Counted from the first letter of the stretch, positions 18,197-26,689 are shown. The stretch is DNA of 64,000 nucleotides from Streptomyces durmitorensis (GCF_023498005.1 NZ_CP097289.1:4650001-4714000), one strand, 5' to 3'. The notes: generated by a model from the sequence alone, not told the origin. Numbers and translations: made by a program.

Positions 18197-19669
18197 ATGC
18201 CCAAGCACAAGCGCACCACCTCGCACAGACCCGGCCGCCTGGCCGTGGCAACCGCCGCCGCTGCGGCCCTCACAGGCGGACTCCTCACCCTCTCGGCGAC
18301 CTCCGCGGTCGCGGCCCCCGCGGCCGCGCAGCCGGACGACGCCGACTTCAACGGCGACGGCGCGGCCGACCTCGCCACCTCCGCCGCCGGTGCCACCGTG
18401 GGCGGCAAGGACAGCGCGGGCCAGGTCGTCGTGACGTACGGCGGCGCCGAGCAGCGGCACGTCACGTACAGCCAGAACAGCGCGGGCGTGCCCGGTACCG
18501 CCGAGAAGGGCGACGTCTTCGGCGCCGACACCGCGTACGGCGACTTCGACGGGGACGGCTACGACGACCTCGCCGTCGGAGCCATCGGCGAGGACGTCGA
18601 CTCGGACGTCGACGGCGGCACGGTCCAGGTCCTGTGGGGATCCCCGAGCGGCCTGTCCGGCGGCTCCACGATCAAGGACCCGCGCCCCACCAAGCACGAC
18701 TTCTTCGGCGGCCCCATGGAGGCGGGCGACTTCGACGGCGACGGCAAGGACGACCTCGCCGTCGGCGCCTCGTCGGGCGCGGCCACCATCGACGTCTTCG
18801 ACGGCGGCATCAAGCGCACCGGCGCCACCGGCGGCCACTACACCGTGCTCCCGCCCATCCACAGCGGCGAAGGCGCGGGCCCCTTCACCCTGCACTCCGG
18901 GGACGTCAACGGCGACGGCAAGGACGACCTGCTCGTCAACGGCTACTCCACCGCCGACGACTACAACGCCAACCTCTGGCTGCCGGGCAGCGCGAACGGC
19001 GTCACCACCAGCGGCGTGCAGCGGCTGCCCGCGGGCTACATCACGGACGTGGGCGACACGGACGGCGACGGCTACGGCGACGTCATCATCGGCCTCACCT
19101 GGGACGAGGGCATCGACGGCGCCAACAAGGGCGGCACGGTGTACGTGGTCAAGGGCAACGCGAACGGCCCGTACGGCGGCAGCGAGGCCATCACCCAGGA
19201 GTCGCCGGGCGTCCCGGGCGGCAGCGAGGCGGGCGACTCGTTCGGCGCGGAGCTCGACCTCGGCGACATCAACGGCGACGGCCACCTCGACCTGGTCGCG
19301 AGCTCCCCCGGCGAGGACCTGGAGGGCGTCGCCGACGCGGGCGCGGTCACCGTCATCTACGGCGCGGCGGACGGCTCGGGCCTCTCCACGCAGGGTTCCG
19401 CGCTCTACAGCCAGGACACCCCGGGCGTCCCCAACTCCAACGAGAAGAACGACTTCTTCGGCTCCGACGTCCACATCGACGACCTGAACGCCGACGGCCG
19501 GGGCGACGTCTCCGTCGGCGCGTACGGCGAGAACAGCTCCAACGGCGCGGTCTACATCCTGGACGCCCTCCCCGACGGCACCCTCGCGGGCACCTCCGGC
19601 GTCTACACGTCCACGGTCGGCATCTCGGCCACGGGCACGCCGCGCCTCGGCGCCAACTTCGCGGACTGA
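18197..19669 (+). CDS. Secreted FG-GAP repeat protein 4
   Basis: 490 residues with an AGGAGCTCCC ribosome site directly before ATG 18197. The N-terminus is strongly basic (MPKHKRTTSHRPGR), then a hydrophobic core ending ATSAVAAPAAA. Repeats include DFNGDGAADLATS, DFDGDGYDDLAVGAIGED, DFDGDGKDDLAVGA, DVNGDGKDDLLVNG, DTDGDGYGDVIIG, DINGDGHLDLVASSPGED and DLNADGRGDVSVGAYGE, i.e. seven blades. The acidic DxNxDG loops predict calcium-stabilised folding. Confidence 0.9.
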   Translation: MPKHKRTTSHRPGRLAVATAAAAALTGGLLTLSATSAVAAPAAAQPDDADFNGDGAADLATSAAGATVGGKDSAGQVVVTYGGAEQRHVTYSQNSAGVPGTAEKGDVFGADTAYGDFDGDGYDDLAVGAIGEDVDSDVDGGTVQVLWGSPSGLSGGSTIKDPRPTKHDFFGGPMEAGDFDGDGKDDLAVGASSGAATIDVFDGGIKRTGATGGHYTVLPPIHSGEGAGPFTLHSGDVNGDGKDDLLVNGYSTADDYNANLWLPGSANGVTTSGVQRLPAGYITDVGDTDGDGYGDVIIGLTWDEGIDGANKGGTVYVVKGNANGPYGGSEAITQESPGVPGGSEAGDSFGAELDLGDINGDGHLDLVASSPGEDLEGVADAGAVTVIYGAADGSGLSTQGSALYSQDTPGVPNSNEKNDFFGSDVHIDDLNADGRGDVSVGAYGENSSNGAVYILDALPDGTLAGTSGVYTSTVGISATGTPRLGANFAD

Positions 19670-19705
19670 CACACCACTTCCGCTCTCTCCCGCCCCTCCC
19701 GAACA

Positions 19706-19735
19706 CCGGGCCCGCACCCCTCCGTGCGGGCCCGG
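19706..19735. terminator. Hairpin after FG-GAP gene 4
   Basis: A perfect 12-bp stem CCGGGCCCGCAC/GTGCGGGCCCGG with a 6-nt loop, 21 bp before the next start. It lacks a T tract. Confidence 0.65.
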
Positions 19736-19755
19736 CCCTCCCCTTCGGAGTCTCC

Positions 19756-21201
19756 GTGCGCATACGCACTTTCCTGCTGACCGCCTCCCTGACGACGACA
19801 GGCCTGCTCGCCCTGCCCGGCACCGCGACCGCCGCACCGTCCGGCCTCGCGGGCGACTTCAACGGCGACGGGCGCCGCGACGTCGCGATCGCCGCCCCGG
19901 CCGCCACGGTCGGCGGCAAGTCCTGGGCGGGCCATGTCGCCGTCGCGTACGGATCGGCGTCCGGCAGCCCGGACCCGGCCCGCCGCACGGTCGTCAGCCA
20001 GAACTCGCCCGGCGTACCGGGCGAGGCCGAGAAGGACGACGAGTTCGGCCACCAGATCGCGGCGGCGGACCTGAACCGCGACGGGTACAGCGATCTCGTC
20101 GTCACCTCGTCCCGCGAGAAGGTGGGCAGCCATCCCGACTCGGGCACGGTGGTGATCGTCTGGGGCTCGTCGTCCGGTCTGTCCGGCGGCACGACGGTGG
20201 ACAACCCCCAGCCGCTGCACGGGAGTTACTTCGGGCTCGGCCTGGCCGCGGGTGACTTCACCGGGGACGGGAAGCCCGACCTCGCCGTGTCCGCGCAGGG
20301 CGACACCGGCTCCAACCCCTTCAAGATCCGCCTGATCCGGGGCCCGTTCACCAAGTCCGGCTCGACCGGTTCGCTCACGTCGTACGCCGCTCCGCTCGAA
20401 AGCCCGGCCCTGACCGCGGGCCGGGTGAACGGCGACGCCAAGGCCGACCTGGTGGTCACCGGCAGGAAGACCAACAGCGACCACCTCGGGGCGGCCGTCC
20501 ACTACAAGGGCACGGCATCCGGCCTGACGAAGGGCGCGACCCTGCGCGCGGGCACGACCGCCGCCATCGGCGACCTGGACGGCGACGGATACGGCGACAT
20601 CGCCATCGGCAACCCCGACGAGCCCGGCGACGAGCCCTCCGGCTCCAAGGGCGGCGAGGTCAGCGTCGTCTACGGCACCTCCTCAGGACCGAGCGCCACC
20701 CGCCGTACGACCCTGACGCAGAGCAGCGCGGGCGTGCCGGGCACCTCCGAGTACGGGGACAACTTCGGCGCTTCGGTGGCCGTGGGCGACCTCGACGGCG
20801 ACGGCCACGCTGAGCTTGCGACCGGCGCCCCCGGCGAGAGCCTGGGCTCCGAGCCCGACGTCATCATGGGCGCGGGCTCGGTCACCGTGCTGCGCGGCTC
20901 CACCTCGGGCCTGCGGACGACCGGCGCGATCACGCTCACCCAGGACAGCCCCGGCGTCCCGGGTGCCTCGGAGTCCATCGACGGCTTCGGTGCCACCCTG
21001 CTCGCCACGGACATCGGCGCCGACGGCCGCCTGGACCTCACGGCGACGGCCTCCCAGGAGAACGACGACGCGGGCGCCCTCTGGCACCTCCCCGGAGCCG
21101 CGGACTCGCTCTACTCCACGACGTCGTCCACCAGCTTCGGCCCGAGCAAGCTGGGCCTGTCCACGAAGTACTCGGCCTTCGGCTGGGACCTCGCGGGCTG
21201 A
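19756..21201 (+). CDS. Secreted FG-GAP repeat protein 5
   Basis: 481 residues from GTG 19756, which follows CGGAG by 5 bp; the much longer frame starting at 18634 is a shadow of the previous gene. The signal peptide VRIRTFLLTASL ends near ATAAPSG. Repeats include DFNGDGRRDVAIAAPA, DLNRDGYSDLVVTS, DFTGDGKPDLAVSA, DLDGDGYGDIAIGNPDE and DLDGDGHAELATGAPGE. Same connectors and length class as its neighbours. Confidence 0.88.
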   Translation: MRIRTFLLTASLTTTGLLALPGTATAAPSGLAGDFNGDGRRDVAIAAPAATVGGKSWAGHVAVAYGSASGSPDPARRTVVSQNSPGVPGEAEKDDEFGHQIAAADLNRDGYSDLVVTSSREKVGSHPDSGTVVIVWGSSSGLSGGTTVDNPQPLHGSYFGLGLAAGDFTGDGKPDLAVSAQGDTGSNPFKIRLIRGPFTKSGSTGSLTSYAAPLESPALTAGRVNGDAKADLVVTGRKTNSDHLGAAVHYKGTASGLTKGATLRAGTTAAIGDLDGDGYGDIAIGNPDEPGDEPSGSKGGEVSVVYGTSSGPSATRRTTLTQSSAGVPGTSEYGDNFGASVAVGDLDGDGHAELATGAPGESLGSEPDVIMGAGSVTVLRGSTSGLRTTGAITLTQDSPGVPGASESIDGFGATLLATDIGADGRLDLTATASQENDDAGALWHLPGAADSLYSTTSSTSFGPSKLGLSTKYSAFGWDLAG

Positions 21202-21280
21202 CCGGGGCGCGAAGCCGGCAGGGCAACCCTTGCCCTACTCCGGGTGTCACACAGGTGAACCTGTGAAGCAGAGCGACCCC

Positions 21281-21304
21281 GGCCACCCGGCCACCCGGCC
21301 ACCC
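21281..21304. repeat. Three copies of an 8-bp tandem repeat
   Basis: GGCCACCC three times in the 161-bp spacer between FG-GAP genes 5 and 6. The same spacer holds two small hairpins: AGGGCAA-CCC-TTGCCCT (21220-21236) and a CACAGGT/ACCTGTG structure near 21250-21264. Confidence 0.85.
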
Positions 21305-21362
21305 GGACGCCCAATCGCCCGCCCGACAACTCCCTTTGCCTACTCCTGAGTTGGAGCCCCAC

Positions 21363-22859
21363 GTGCCCCTGCGCGCACGCACACTCGCCCTGGCAGCGAC
21401 CACGGCCCTGGCAGCCACCGGCCTCACCCTCCCCTTCGCGGCCGGGGCGAGCGCCGCGCCCGCGCCCGCCGCCGCTCCCCTCACCAGCGACTTCAACGGC
21501 GACGGATACGACGACCTCTTCGTCGGCGTGCCCAGCGGCACCGTCGGCGGCAAGGCCAAGGCCGGTTACGTGAGCGTCGTGTTCGGCGGGAAGTACGGGC
21601 CCGGTCCGCACGGCGTGCGGCGCATCACCCAGGCCACCGTCGAGGTGCCCGGCACCCCGGAGGCCGGTGACCGGTTCGGCGGGTCCGTCGCCGCCGCGCA
21701 TGTGGACGACGACAAGTACGCGGACCTCGTCATCGGCGCTCCCGGCGAGGATTTGTCCGATAGCGGCTCCGCCGCGGGCGACGCCAAGACCGACGCCGGT
21801 TCCGTCACCGTCCTGTACGGCACCGGCGACGGCTTCGCCCAGGCCAACACCGCCGCCCGCGGCGCGAAGTCCGGCGACGTGCTCGGAAACGCCCTGGTCG
21901 CCGCCGACTTCACCGGTGACACGGACGTCGACCTCGCCATCGGCGGCAAGGACCAGGTCGTCGCCAACTTCAACCCGCTCACCGCCGACACCCAGCCCGT
22001 GATGGCGGACCGCATGGGAGGCCGCGCCCCGGTCCTGACAACCGGCGACTTCAACAACGACAAGCTCCCCGACCTCGCCCTCGGCTACTACACGCAGAAC
22101 CAGCCCTACACCCAGTCCCACCTCCGCCTCTACGGCTGGAACAAGGACGAGGGCTCCATGGCCAACTTCTGGAACAACTCCAACGGCGCCGCGAACGCCC
22201 TCGCCTCCGGCGACTTCAACGGCGACGGCTTCGACGACCTCGCCGTCGGCAACTGCCGCGAGATCGCCGACGAGAACATCGACGACCCGTGCGGTCCTGA
22301 GCAGCTCACCAAGGGCGGCGGCATCCACATCCGCTTCGGCGACGCCAACGGCAGCTTCGGCTGGGAGCAGCAGACCTTCAACCAGGACACCGCGGGCATG
22401 CCCGGGGTCGCCGAGACCGGTGACGGCTTCGGCGACGCGCTCGCCGTGGCGGACATCGACGCCGACGGCCACGACGACCTGATCGCGGGCGCCCCCGGCG
22501 AGGCGATCGGCAGCGCGGCGAAGGCGGGCAGCGTCACCGTCCTCAAGGGCGGCGAGATGGGTCTGCTCGACCCGGCGGGCGCGGCGAACCCGGGCACGGT
22601 CGCCTTCCAGCAGAACTCCCCCGACATCCTGGGCGTCGCCCAGGCGGGCGACCGCTTCGGCGGGGCCCTCGCCTTCGGCGACCACAACGGAGACGGCGCC
22701 TTGGACCTGTCCATCGCCGCCCCCGGCGAGAACTCCTCCGCGGGCGGCGTCTGGGACCTGCCCGGCGCCAGGGCCGGCGGCTCGGTCGTCACGCCGAACT
22801 CCCTTGGCCTGCCCGCCTCTTCCGACCCACTGGCGTACGGAGCGGTGCTGGGGAAGTAG
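21363..22859 (+). CDS. Secreted FG-GAP repeat protein 6
   Basis: 498 residues from GTG 21363, preceded by TTGGAG. The signal peptide ends near GASAAPAPAA. Repeats include DFNGDGYDDLFVGVPSG, DDDKYADLVIGAPGED, DFTGDTDVDLAIGG, DFNGDGFDDLAVGN, DIDADGHDDLIAGAPGE and DHNGDGALDLSIAAPGE. Last member of the six-gene array; a hairpin follows 44 bp later. Confidence 0.89.
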   Translation: MPLRARTLALAATTALAATGLTLPFAAGASAAPAPAAAPLTSDFNGDGYDDLFVGVPSGTVGGKAKAGYVSVVFGGKYGPGPHGVRRITQATVEVPGTPEAGDRFGGSVAAAHVDDDKYADLVIGAPGEDLSDSGSAAGDAKTDAGSVTVLYGTGDGFAQANTAARGAKSGDVLGNALVAADFTGDTDVDLAIGGKDQVVANFNPLTADTQPVMADRMGGRAPVLTTGDFNNDKLPDLALGYYTQNQPYTQSHLRLYGWNKDEGSMANFWNNSNGAANALASGDFNGDGFDDLAVGNCREIADENIDDPCGPEQLTKGGGIHIRFGDANGSFGWEQQTFNQDTAGMPGVAETGDGFGDALAVADIDADGHDDLIAGAPGEAIGSAAKAGSVTVLKGGEMGLLDPAGAANPGTVAFQQNSPDILGVAQAGDRFGGALAFGDHNGDGALDLSIAAPGENSSAGGVWDLPGARAGGSVVTPNSLGLPASSDPLAYGAVLGK

Positions 22860-22902
22860 CCCGTCACCTACGGCACGCCGCAGGCCTGGAGCAGGTCACC
22901 CG

Positions 22903-22930
22903 GGACCCTGGGGAAAACCCCTCAGGGTCC
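22903..22930. terminator. Terminator-like hairpin closing the FG-GAP array
   Basis: GGACCCT and GGGG pair with CCCC and AGGGTCC around an AAAA loop; the only defect is a 2-nt bulge. No T tract follows. Confidence 0.6.
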
Positions 22931-23018
22931 CCCTAAGGGTTGTCACAGGTCAGCGGCAAAGCCGTTCTCCTCCCGGGGACGGACGACCCGGGCCCTCCAG
23001 ACCAGGTACGTTCGATCC

Positions 23019-23990
23019 GTGGCTGGATTCAGGATCGGACGCGGCCGGGACAACCGCACCCCGCAAGCGCGACCCCAACAACGACCGCGGCAGGAGCCGT
23101 ACGGGCAGCAGGCCCCCCAGGGCCAGCAGCCTCCGTACGGCTACCCTCAGCCGCCCCCTCGGCAGCACGGCGGGCAGCAGCCTCCGTACGGCCAAGGCCA
23201 GGGCGGCCAGGGCGGTTACGGCGGGCAACAGTGGCCGCAGGCGGGCGGCCAGCACGGCAACCACGGCGAGCCGGAGTACTTCGGCGGGCCGGGCGGGGAC
23301 CCGGGGCACGGAGGCGGCCAAGGGGGCCAGGGCGGCTTCGATCCGTACGCCGCCAACAACCCCGGTCACACCCAGGCCTTCTCCGTGGGTGAGGACCCGT
23401 ACAACCAGGGCGACACCTACCGCGCCGGGCAGGCCCCCGCGCCGGTGGGGCCCCGCCTGCACTGGAAGGACCTGCTGCGCGGCATCGTGCTGCGCCCGGG
23501 GCCGACCTTCCTCCAGATGCGGGACTACGCGATGTGGGCCCCGGCCGTCATCGTGACGTTCCTCTACGGCCTGCTCGCGATCTTCGGCTTCGACGGCGCC
23601 CGCGAGGACGCCATCAGCGCCACGCTCTCCACGGCCGTGCCGTACGTCCTGACGACCGCCGTCGCGATCACGATCAGTGCCTTCATCCTGGGCGTGGTCA
23701 CGCACACCCTCGCCCGCCAGCTCGGCGGCGACGGCGCCTGGCAGCCGACGGTCGGCCTCTCCATGCTGATCATGTCGATCACGGACGCGCCCCGCGTGAT
23801 CGTGGCGATGTTCCTCGGCGGCGGCCAGCCCTTCGTCCAGCTGCTCGGCTGGGTGACCTGGGTCGCGGCGGGCGCGCTGCTCACCGCGATGGTGAGCAAG
23901 TCGCACGACCTGCCGTGGCCGAAGGCGCTGGGCGCGGCGTCGATCCAGCTGCTCGCGCTGCTCGCGATCATCAAGCTGGGTACGTTCTAG
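23019..23990 (+). CDS. Yip1-family membrane protein with Gln/Gly-rich N-terminus
   Basis: 323 residues. The first ~140 are low complexity (Gln, Gly, Pro, Tyr; QQPPYG-type motifs) and probably disordered in the cytoplasm. The remainder has about five membrane spans typical of YIP1-domain proteins, starting after WKDLLRGIVLRPGPTFLQM. The function of bacterial members is unknown. GTG 23019 is used. It ends at a shared bidirectional terminator. Confidence 0.85.
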   Translation: MAGFRIGRGRDNRTPQARPQQRPRQEPYGQQAPQGQQPPYGYPQPPPRQHGGQQPPYGQGQGGQGGYGGQQWPQAGGQHGNHGEPEYFGGPGGDPGHGGGQGGQGGFDPYAANNPGHTQAFSVGEDPYNQGDTYRAGQAPAPVGPRLHWKDLLRGIVLRPGPTFLQMRDYAMWAPAVIVTFLYGLLAIFGFDGAREDAISATLSTAVPYVLTTAVAITISAFILGVVTHTLARQLGGDGAWQPTVGLSMLIMSITDAPRVIVAMFLGGGQPFVQLLGWVTWVAAGALLTAMVSKSHDLPWPKALGAASIQLLALLAIIKLGTF

Positions 23991-24023
23991 TACGTGGGTG
24001 GGTTCTAGTACTTGAGACGGAGG

Positions 24024-24057
24024 AAGGGCCCCGGCGGATCACTCCGCCGGGGCCCTT
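24024..24057. terminator. Bidirectional terminator between convergent genes
   Basis: A perfect 15-bp stem AAGGGCCCCGGCGGA/TCCGCCGGGGCCCTT with a TCAC loop; A and T pairs at the base give a short U run in both directions. It serves the Yip1 gene and the minus-strand phosphoribosyltransferase. Confidence 0.85.
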
Positions 24058-24074
24058 CTCCCTCTGTTCGCACC

Positions 24075-24572
24075 TCAGGCGTCGAGAACCTGCCCGGCGC
24101 GCCGCACGACGGGTGCTTCGACGCTCCACGGGAAGTTGATCCAGTCGTCGGTGCGCTTCCAGACGTACTCGCACTTCACGAGCGACTGCGACTTCTCGTA
24201 GATCACGGCGGACCGCACCTCGGCGACATGATCGAGGCAGAAGTCGTGCACGAGCTTCAGCGTCTTGCCGGTGTCGGCGACGTCATCGGCGATGAGCACC
24301 TTCTTGTCGGTGAAGTCGATGACATTGGGCACGGGCGCCAGCATGACCGGCATCTCCAGGGTCGTGCCGACCCCCGTGTAGAACTCCACGTTCACCAGGT
24401 GGATGTTCTTGCAGTCGAGCGCGTACGCGAGCCCGCCCGCGACGAAGACGCCACCGCGGGCGATGGAGATGATGACGTCGGGCTGGTACCCGTCGTCGGC
24501 GATCGTCTGCGCGAGCTCGCGCACAGCGCCGCCGAACTTCTCGTACGTAAGGTTCTCGCGCACGTCACTCAT
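24075..24572 (-). CDS. Purine phosphoribosyltransferase (type I PRTase)
   Basis: 165 residues. The PRPP-binding motif VLIADDVADTGKTL is at ~residues 93-106, and ISIARGGVFVAGGLA supplies the loop binding pyrophosphate. The short length and motif fit bacterial xanthine/guanine or hypoxanthine PRTases, which salvage bases with PRPP; the base specificity cannot be read safely. ATG 24572 lies 8 bp after the dcd stop, so the two nucleotide-metabolism genes form an operon. A longer in-frame extension upstream is the wrong-frame reading of dcd. Confidence 0.88.
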   Translation of the reverse strand: MSDVRENLTYEKFGGAVRELAQTIADDGYQPDVIISIARGGVFVAGGLAYALDCKNIHLVNVEFYTGVGTTLEMPVMLAPVPNVIDFTDKKVLIADDVADTGKTLKLVHDFCLDHVAEVRSAVIYEKSQSLVKCEYVWKRTDDWINFPWSVEAPVVRRAGQVLDA

Positions 24573-24580
24573 GCTGGATG

Positions 24581-25156
24581 TCACACCTGGGTCCGATGGA
24601 AATTGAGGAAGGAACGGGAGGCGGTCGGCCCGCGCTGCCCTTGGTAACGCGACCCGTACCGCTCCGACCCGTAGGGCGACTCGGCGGGCGAGGTCAGCCG
24701 GAACATGCAGAGCTGCCCGATCTTCATCCCCGGCCAGAGCTTGATCGGCAGGGTCGCGAGGTTCGACAGCTCCAGGGTCACGTGCCCGCTGAAGCCCGGG
24801 TCGATGAACCCGGCGGTGGAGTGCGTCACGAGCCCGAGCCGCCCGAGGCTGGACTTGCCTTCGAGCCGGCTCGCGAGGTCGTCGGGCAGGCTGATGACCT
24901 CGTAGGTCGAGGCGAGCACGAACTCGCCCGGGTGCAGGATGAACGGCTCGTCGCCCTCGGGCTCCACGAGCCGCGTCAGGTCGGCCTGCTCCACGGAGGG
25001 GTCGATGTGCGGATAGCGGTGATTCTCGAACACCCGGAAGAGGCGATCGAGCCGCACATCGATGCTGGAGGGCTGCACCATGGATTCGTCGTACGGATCG
25101 ATCCGTACTCGTCCGGCGTCGATCTCGGCCCGGATGTCCTTGTCTGAGAGAAGCAC
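24581..25156 (-). CDS. dcd: dCTP deaminase
   Basis: 191 residues, the usual length. Recognisable segments are [12 protein letters not shown] at the start, [29 protein letters not shown], and the active-site region [27 protein letters not shown]. It converts dCTP to dUTP (or to dUMP in bifunctional members) for dTTP supply. GTG 25156 is chosen because the conserved MLLSD start follows it. It is the first gene of dcd-PRTase. Confidence 0.96.
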   Translation of the reverse strand: MLLSDKDIRAEIDAGRVRIDPYDESMVQPSSIDVRLDRLFRVFENHRYPHIDPSVEQADLTRLVEPEGDEPFILHPGEFVLASTYEVISLPDDLASRLEGKSSLGRLGLVTHSTAGFIDPGFSGHVTLELSNLATLPIKLWPGMKIGQLCMFRLTSPAESPYGSERYGSRYQGQRGPTASRSFLNFHRTQV

Positions 25157-25173
25157 GCACCGAGGATACGCAG

Positions 25174-25212
25174 AGCGCGCGGGCCCGCCCCAATCGGACG
25201 GCCCCGCGCGCT
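25174..25212 (-). terminator. Hairpin upstream of dcd
   Basis: A 10-bp stem AGCGCGCGGG/CCCGCGCGCT with a ~19-nt loop between the small zinc-ribbon gene and dcd. It could end the former's transcript; there is no T tract on the minus strand. Confidence 0.4.
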
Positions 25213-25256
25213 GCGCTTCTCTGCTTCCCGCTACTGCTGCTCTCCCGCTACCGCTG

Positions 25257-25415
25257 CTACCGCTTCTGCGACGCGACCGGCACGGCATGCCGCAATCGGG
25301 CACACCGCGGACAGCGGATGAGACGGCCGGGTCCGAGCCGGTCGGCCTTCTGCATCGGGAACGAAGCAGTGCTGAACACGTGCCCTTCGGCACATCGGAC
25401 GACGGTGCGCTCCAT
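25257..25415 (-). CDS. Small zinc-ribbon-like protein
   Basis: 52 residues: [16 protein letters not shown]... with Cys8, His12, Cys35 and Cys38 placed as a zinc ribbon (CxxxH and CPRC). GAGGA precedes ATG 25415 by 5 bp; a TTG at 25439 is less likely. It is probably a conserved streptomycete protein of unknown role; nucleic acid or protein binding is possible. It stands 100 bp upstream of dcd on the same strand. Confidence 0.7.
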   Translation of the reverse strand: MERTVVRCAEGHVFSTASFPMQKADRLGPGRLIRCPRCARLRHAVPVASQKR

Positions 25416-25664
25416 CAAGTCCTCGAGTCCCTTCCCCAAAGCCGTAGTTGAGCCCTTGGCGCCCCCTGCTCACCTCATATGCGAGCGGGCGCCGAACGGC
25501 CACATTACGGGACGAATGGGGCGCCCCTCCAGGCGGCACTCCGGTCTCTCACCGTACGCCCCAACTCCCGCGTCCCGCAGACGCATCCATGCCCCGGACA
25601 GCACGCGGACCCCGGGGGCAAAAGCGCCCGGGGCCTGGGATGAGGTAGAGTGTGCGACGTTACG

Positions 25665-25687
25665 ACACCGCCACAGACGGTGTTTTT
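25665..25687 (+). promoter_or_regulatory. Hairpin plus T tract directly upstream of tRNA-Gly
   Basis: ACACCG-(7 nt)-CGGTGT followed by TTTTT ends two bases before the tRNA. It looks like a miniature terminator, yet sits in the presumed 5' leader. It may be a processing signal or attenuator, or a terminator for a transcript entering from the left. No firm -35/-10 was identified; TAGAGT at 25646-25651 is one -10 candidate. The rest of spacer 25416-25688 holds only GC hairpins. Confidence 0.35.
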
Positions 25688-25688
25688 C

Positions 25689-25762
25689 GCGGGTGTAGTT
25701 TAGTGGTAGAACATCAGCTTCCCAAGCTGAGAGTGCGAGTTCGATTCTCGTCACCCGCTCCA
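25689..25762 (+). tRNA. tRNA-Gly (CCC)
   Basis: 74 nt including an encoded CCA. Acceptor stem GCGGGTG/CACCCGC, D arm with AGTGGTAGA, anticodon stem TCAGC/GCTGA around loop TTCCCAA (anticodon CCC), T arm GCGAG-TTCGATT-CTCGT. All four arms pair properly. Confidence 0.98.
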
Positions 25763-25768
25763 CAATTG

Positions 25769-25797
25769 AGGCCCAGGTCAGCGACCTGGGCCTTTTT
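25769..25797 (+). terminator. Terminator of tRNA-Gly
   Basis: A perfect 11-bp stem AGGCCCAGGTC/GACCTGGGCCT with an AGC loop and a run of five T, 6 bp after the CCA. Confidence 0.92.
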
Positions 25798-25828
25798 GCG
25801 CGCCCCCGCCTCTGCGAGGAACCTCGGC

Positions 25829-26227
25829 TCAGACCTTCTCCGCGCTCAGCCGCGGATGCTCGGTGGTGAGCAGCCCGATGTCCTCTGCGTCCGAAGTCAG
25901 GATCGTCACCGGGCCGGGATGCTGCAGAGCGGTCGCGCACAGCATGGCGTCGATGGCGTACTTGTGGCCGTGCAGCCCCGCTGTACGCAGCAAAGCGGCA
26001 GCGGATTGCGCGACGATTTGGGTCACCGGCTCGACACTCAGGCGGGACAGGGTCCACTTCAGTGCGGCGTCGTTGATCTTGGGGTGGATCACCTCGACCA
26101 GCACTGCAGCCGAGGTGATCACCGGCAGGTCCGCGTCACGGGCCGCCGTCAGCCACTCGTGGATTTCCCGATCGCGCTGTACGGCCTTTGCCAGGCCCTC
26201 GCCGTCCAGGACCAACGCACCGCTCAC
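25829..26227 (-). CDS. PIN-domain toxin (VapC-like ribonuclease)
   Basis: 132 residues of PIN fold. Conserved acidic residues are Asp8 (LVLDGEGLAKA), the Glu in VLVEVIH, the Asp in IDAMLCATA and the Asp pair in TSDAEDI, which together coordinate the metal for RNA cleavage. GTG 26227 overlaps the antitoxin stop (GTGA), the usual arrangement of antitoxin-toxin operons. Target RNA unknown. Confidence 0.88.
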   Translation of the reverse strand: MSGALVLDGEGLAKAVQRDREIHEWLTAARDADLPVITSAAVLVEVIHPKINDAALKWTLSRLSVEPVTQIVAQSAAALLRTAGLHGHKYAIDAMLCATALQHPGPVTILTSDAEDIGLLTTEHPRLSAEKV

Positions 26228-26505
26228 GCCGCCGTCCCAGCGTTCGAGGTGCCGCCTGTCAGCCGGGCGCGCTTGGCCGCCACGGCCTCGGGGTCGGCCG
26301 GGCCGTGCACCTTGTCGAAGTCCGCGATCAGCTCATCCAGGTTGTCGCGCTCGATCTGGCGCTGGGCCGCCTTCTCCAGATAGGCCGAGACGCCTCGCTT
26401 GCCGACCCGCTCACGGATCGCATGCAGAGTTCCGGCGGTCAGGGTGACGGAGATACCACTGGTGGGGCCATCGCCGGGCGGGAAGTCGGCGTCGTCATCA
26501 GACAT
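26224..26505 (-). CDS. Antitoxin partner of the PIN toxin
   Basis: 93 residues. ISVTLTAGTLHAIRERVGKRGVSAYLEKAAQRQIERDN forms a ribbon-helix-helix-like DNA-binding/dimerisation part (~residues 18-60), followed by a helical toxin-binding tail. ATG 26505 lies just downstream of a perfect palindrome, which suits autorepression; the longer frame to 26742 covers the operator and a separate small ORF and is rejected. Confidence 0.83.
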   Translation of the reverse strand: MSDDDADFPPGDGPTSGISVTLTAGTLHAIRERVGKRGVSAYLEKAAQRQIERDNLDELIADFDKVHGPADPEAVAAKRARLTGGTSNAGTAA

Positions 26506-26689
26506 ACGTCGAGTATGCCATTGAATATGGCATAGCGCCCGGGCCGTCGCGACATGGCCCGGACCCGGAATCGGCCTCACCGCGGACCGCATCGGCGACC
26601 GTGTCGCGGACCTCGGCCTTGGACGGCGTACGCCCAGCTCCCTCGAAGGTCCGCGAGAACAACGGCTCGTCCCAGTCCCGGTTCGCCAT
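26498..26689 (-). CDS. Small hypothetical protein upstream of the toxin-antitoxin pair
   Basis: 63 residues starting MANRDWDEPLFSRTFEGAG with an excellent AAGGAGG ribosome site. The first ~38 residues look protein-like; the tail (MPYSMAYSTYV) is encoded by the antitoxin operator, which suggests a gene whose 3' end was replaced when the TA cassette arrived. Not recognised; it may be a truncated remnant. Confidence 0.45.
   Translation of the reverse strand: MANRDWDEPLFSRTFEGAGRTPSKAEVRDTVADAVRGEADSGSGPCRDGPGAMPYSMAYSTYV
26514..26534 (-). promoter_or_regulatory. Operator palindrome of the toxin-antitoxin operon
   Basis: Perfect inverted repeat TATGCCAT-TGAAT-ATGGCATA, 8-bp arms, 8 bp upstream of the antitoxin ATG. 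Ribbon-helix-helix antitoxins typically bind such sites with the toxin to repress the operon. Confidence 0.75.

Noticed and set aside
17375..19837. 820-residue open frame on the minus strand
   Set aside because: Shadow across two FG-GAP genes; it also reads through the intergenic tandem repeats as EPGTRNQ-type sequence.
24573..25193. N-terminal extension of the phosphoribosyltransferase to 372 residues
   Set aside because: The extra part is the out-of-frame reading of dcd, and the family length fits the start at 24572.
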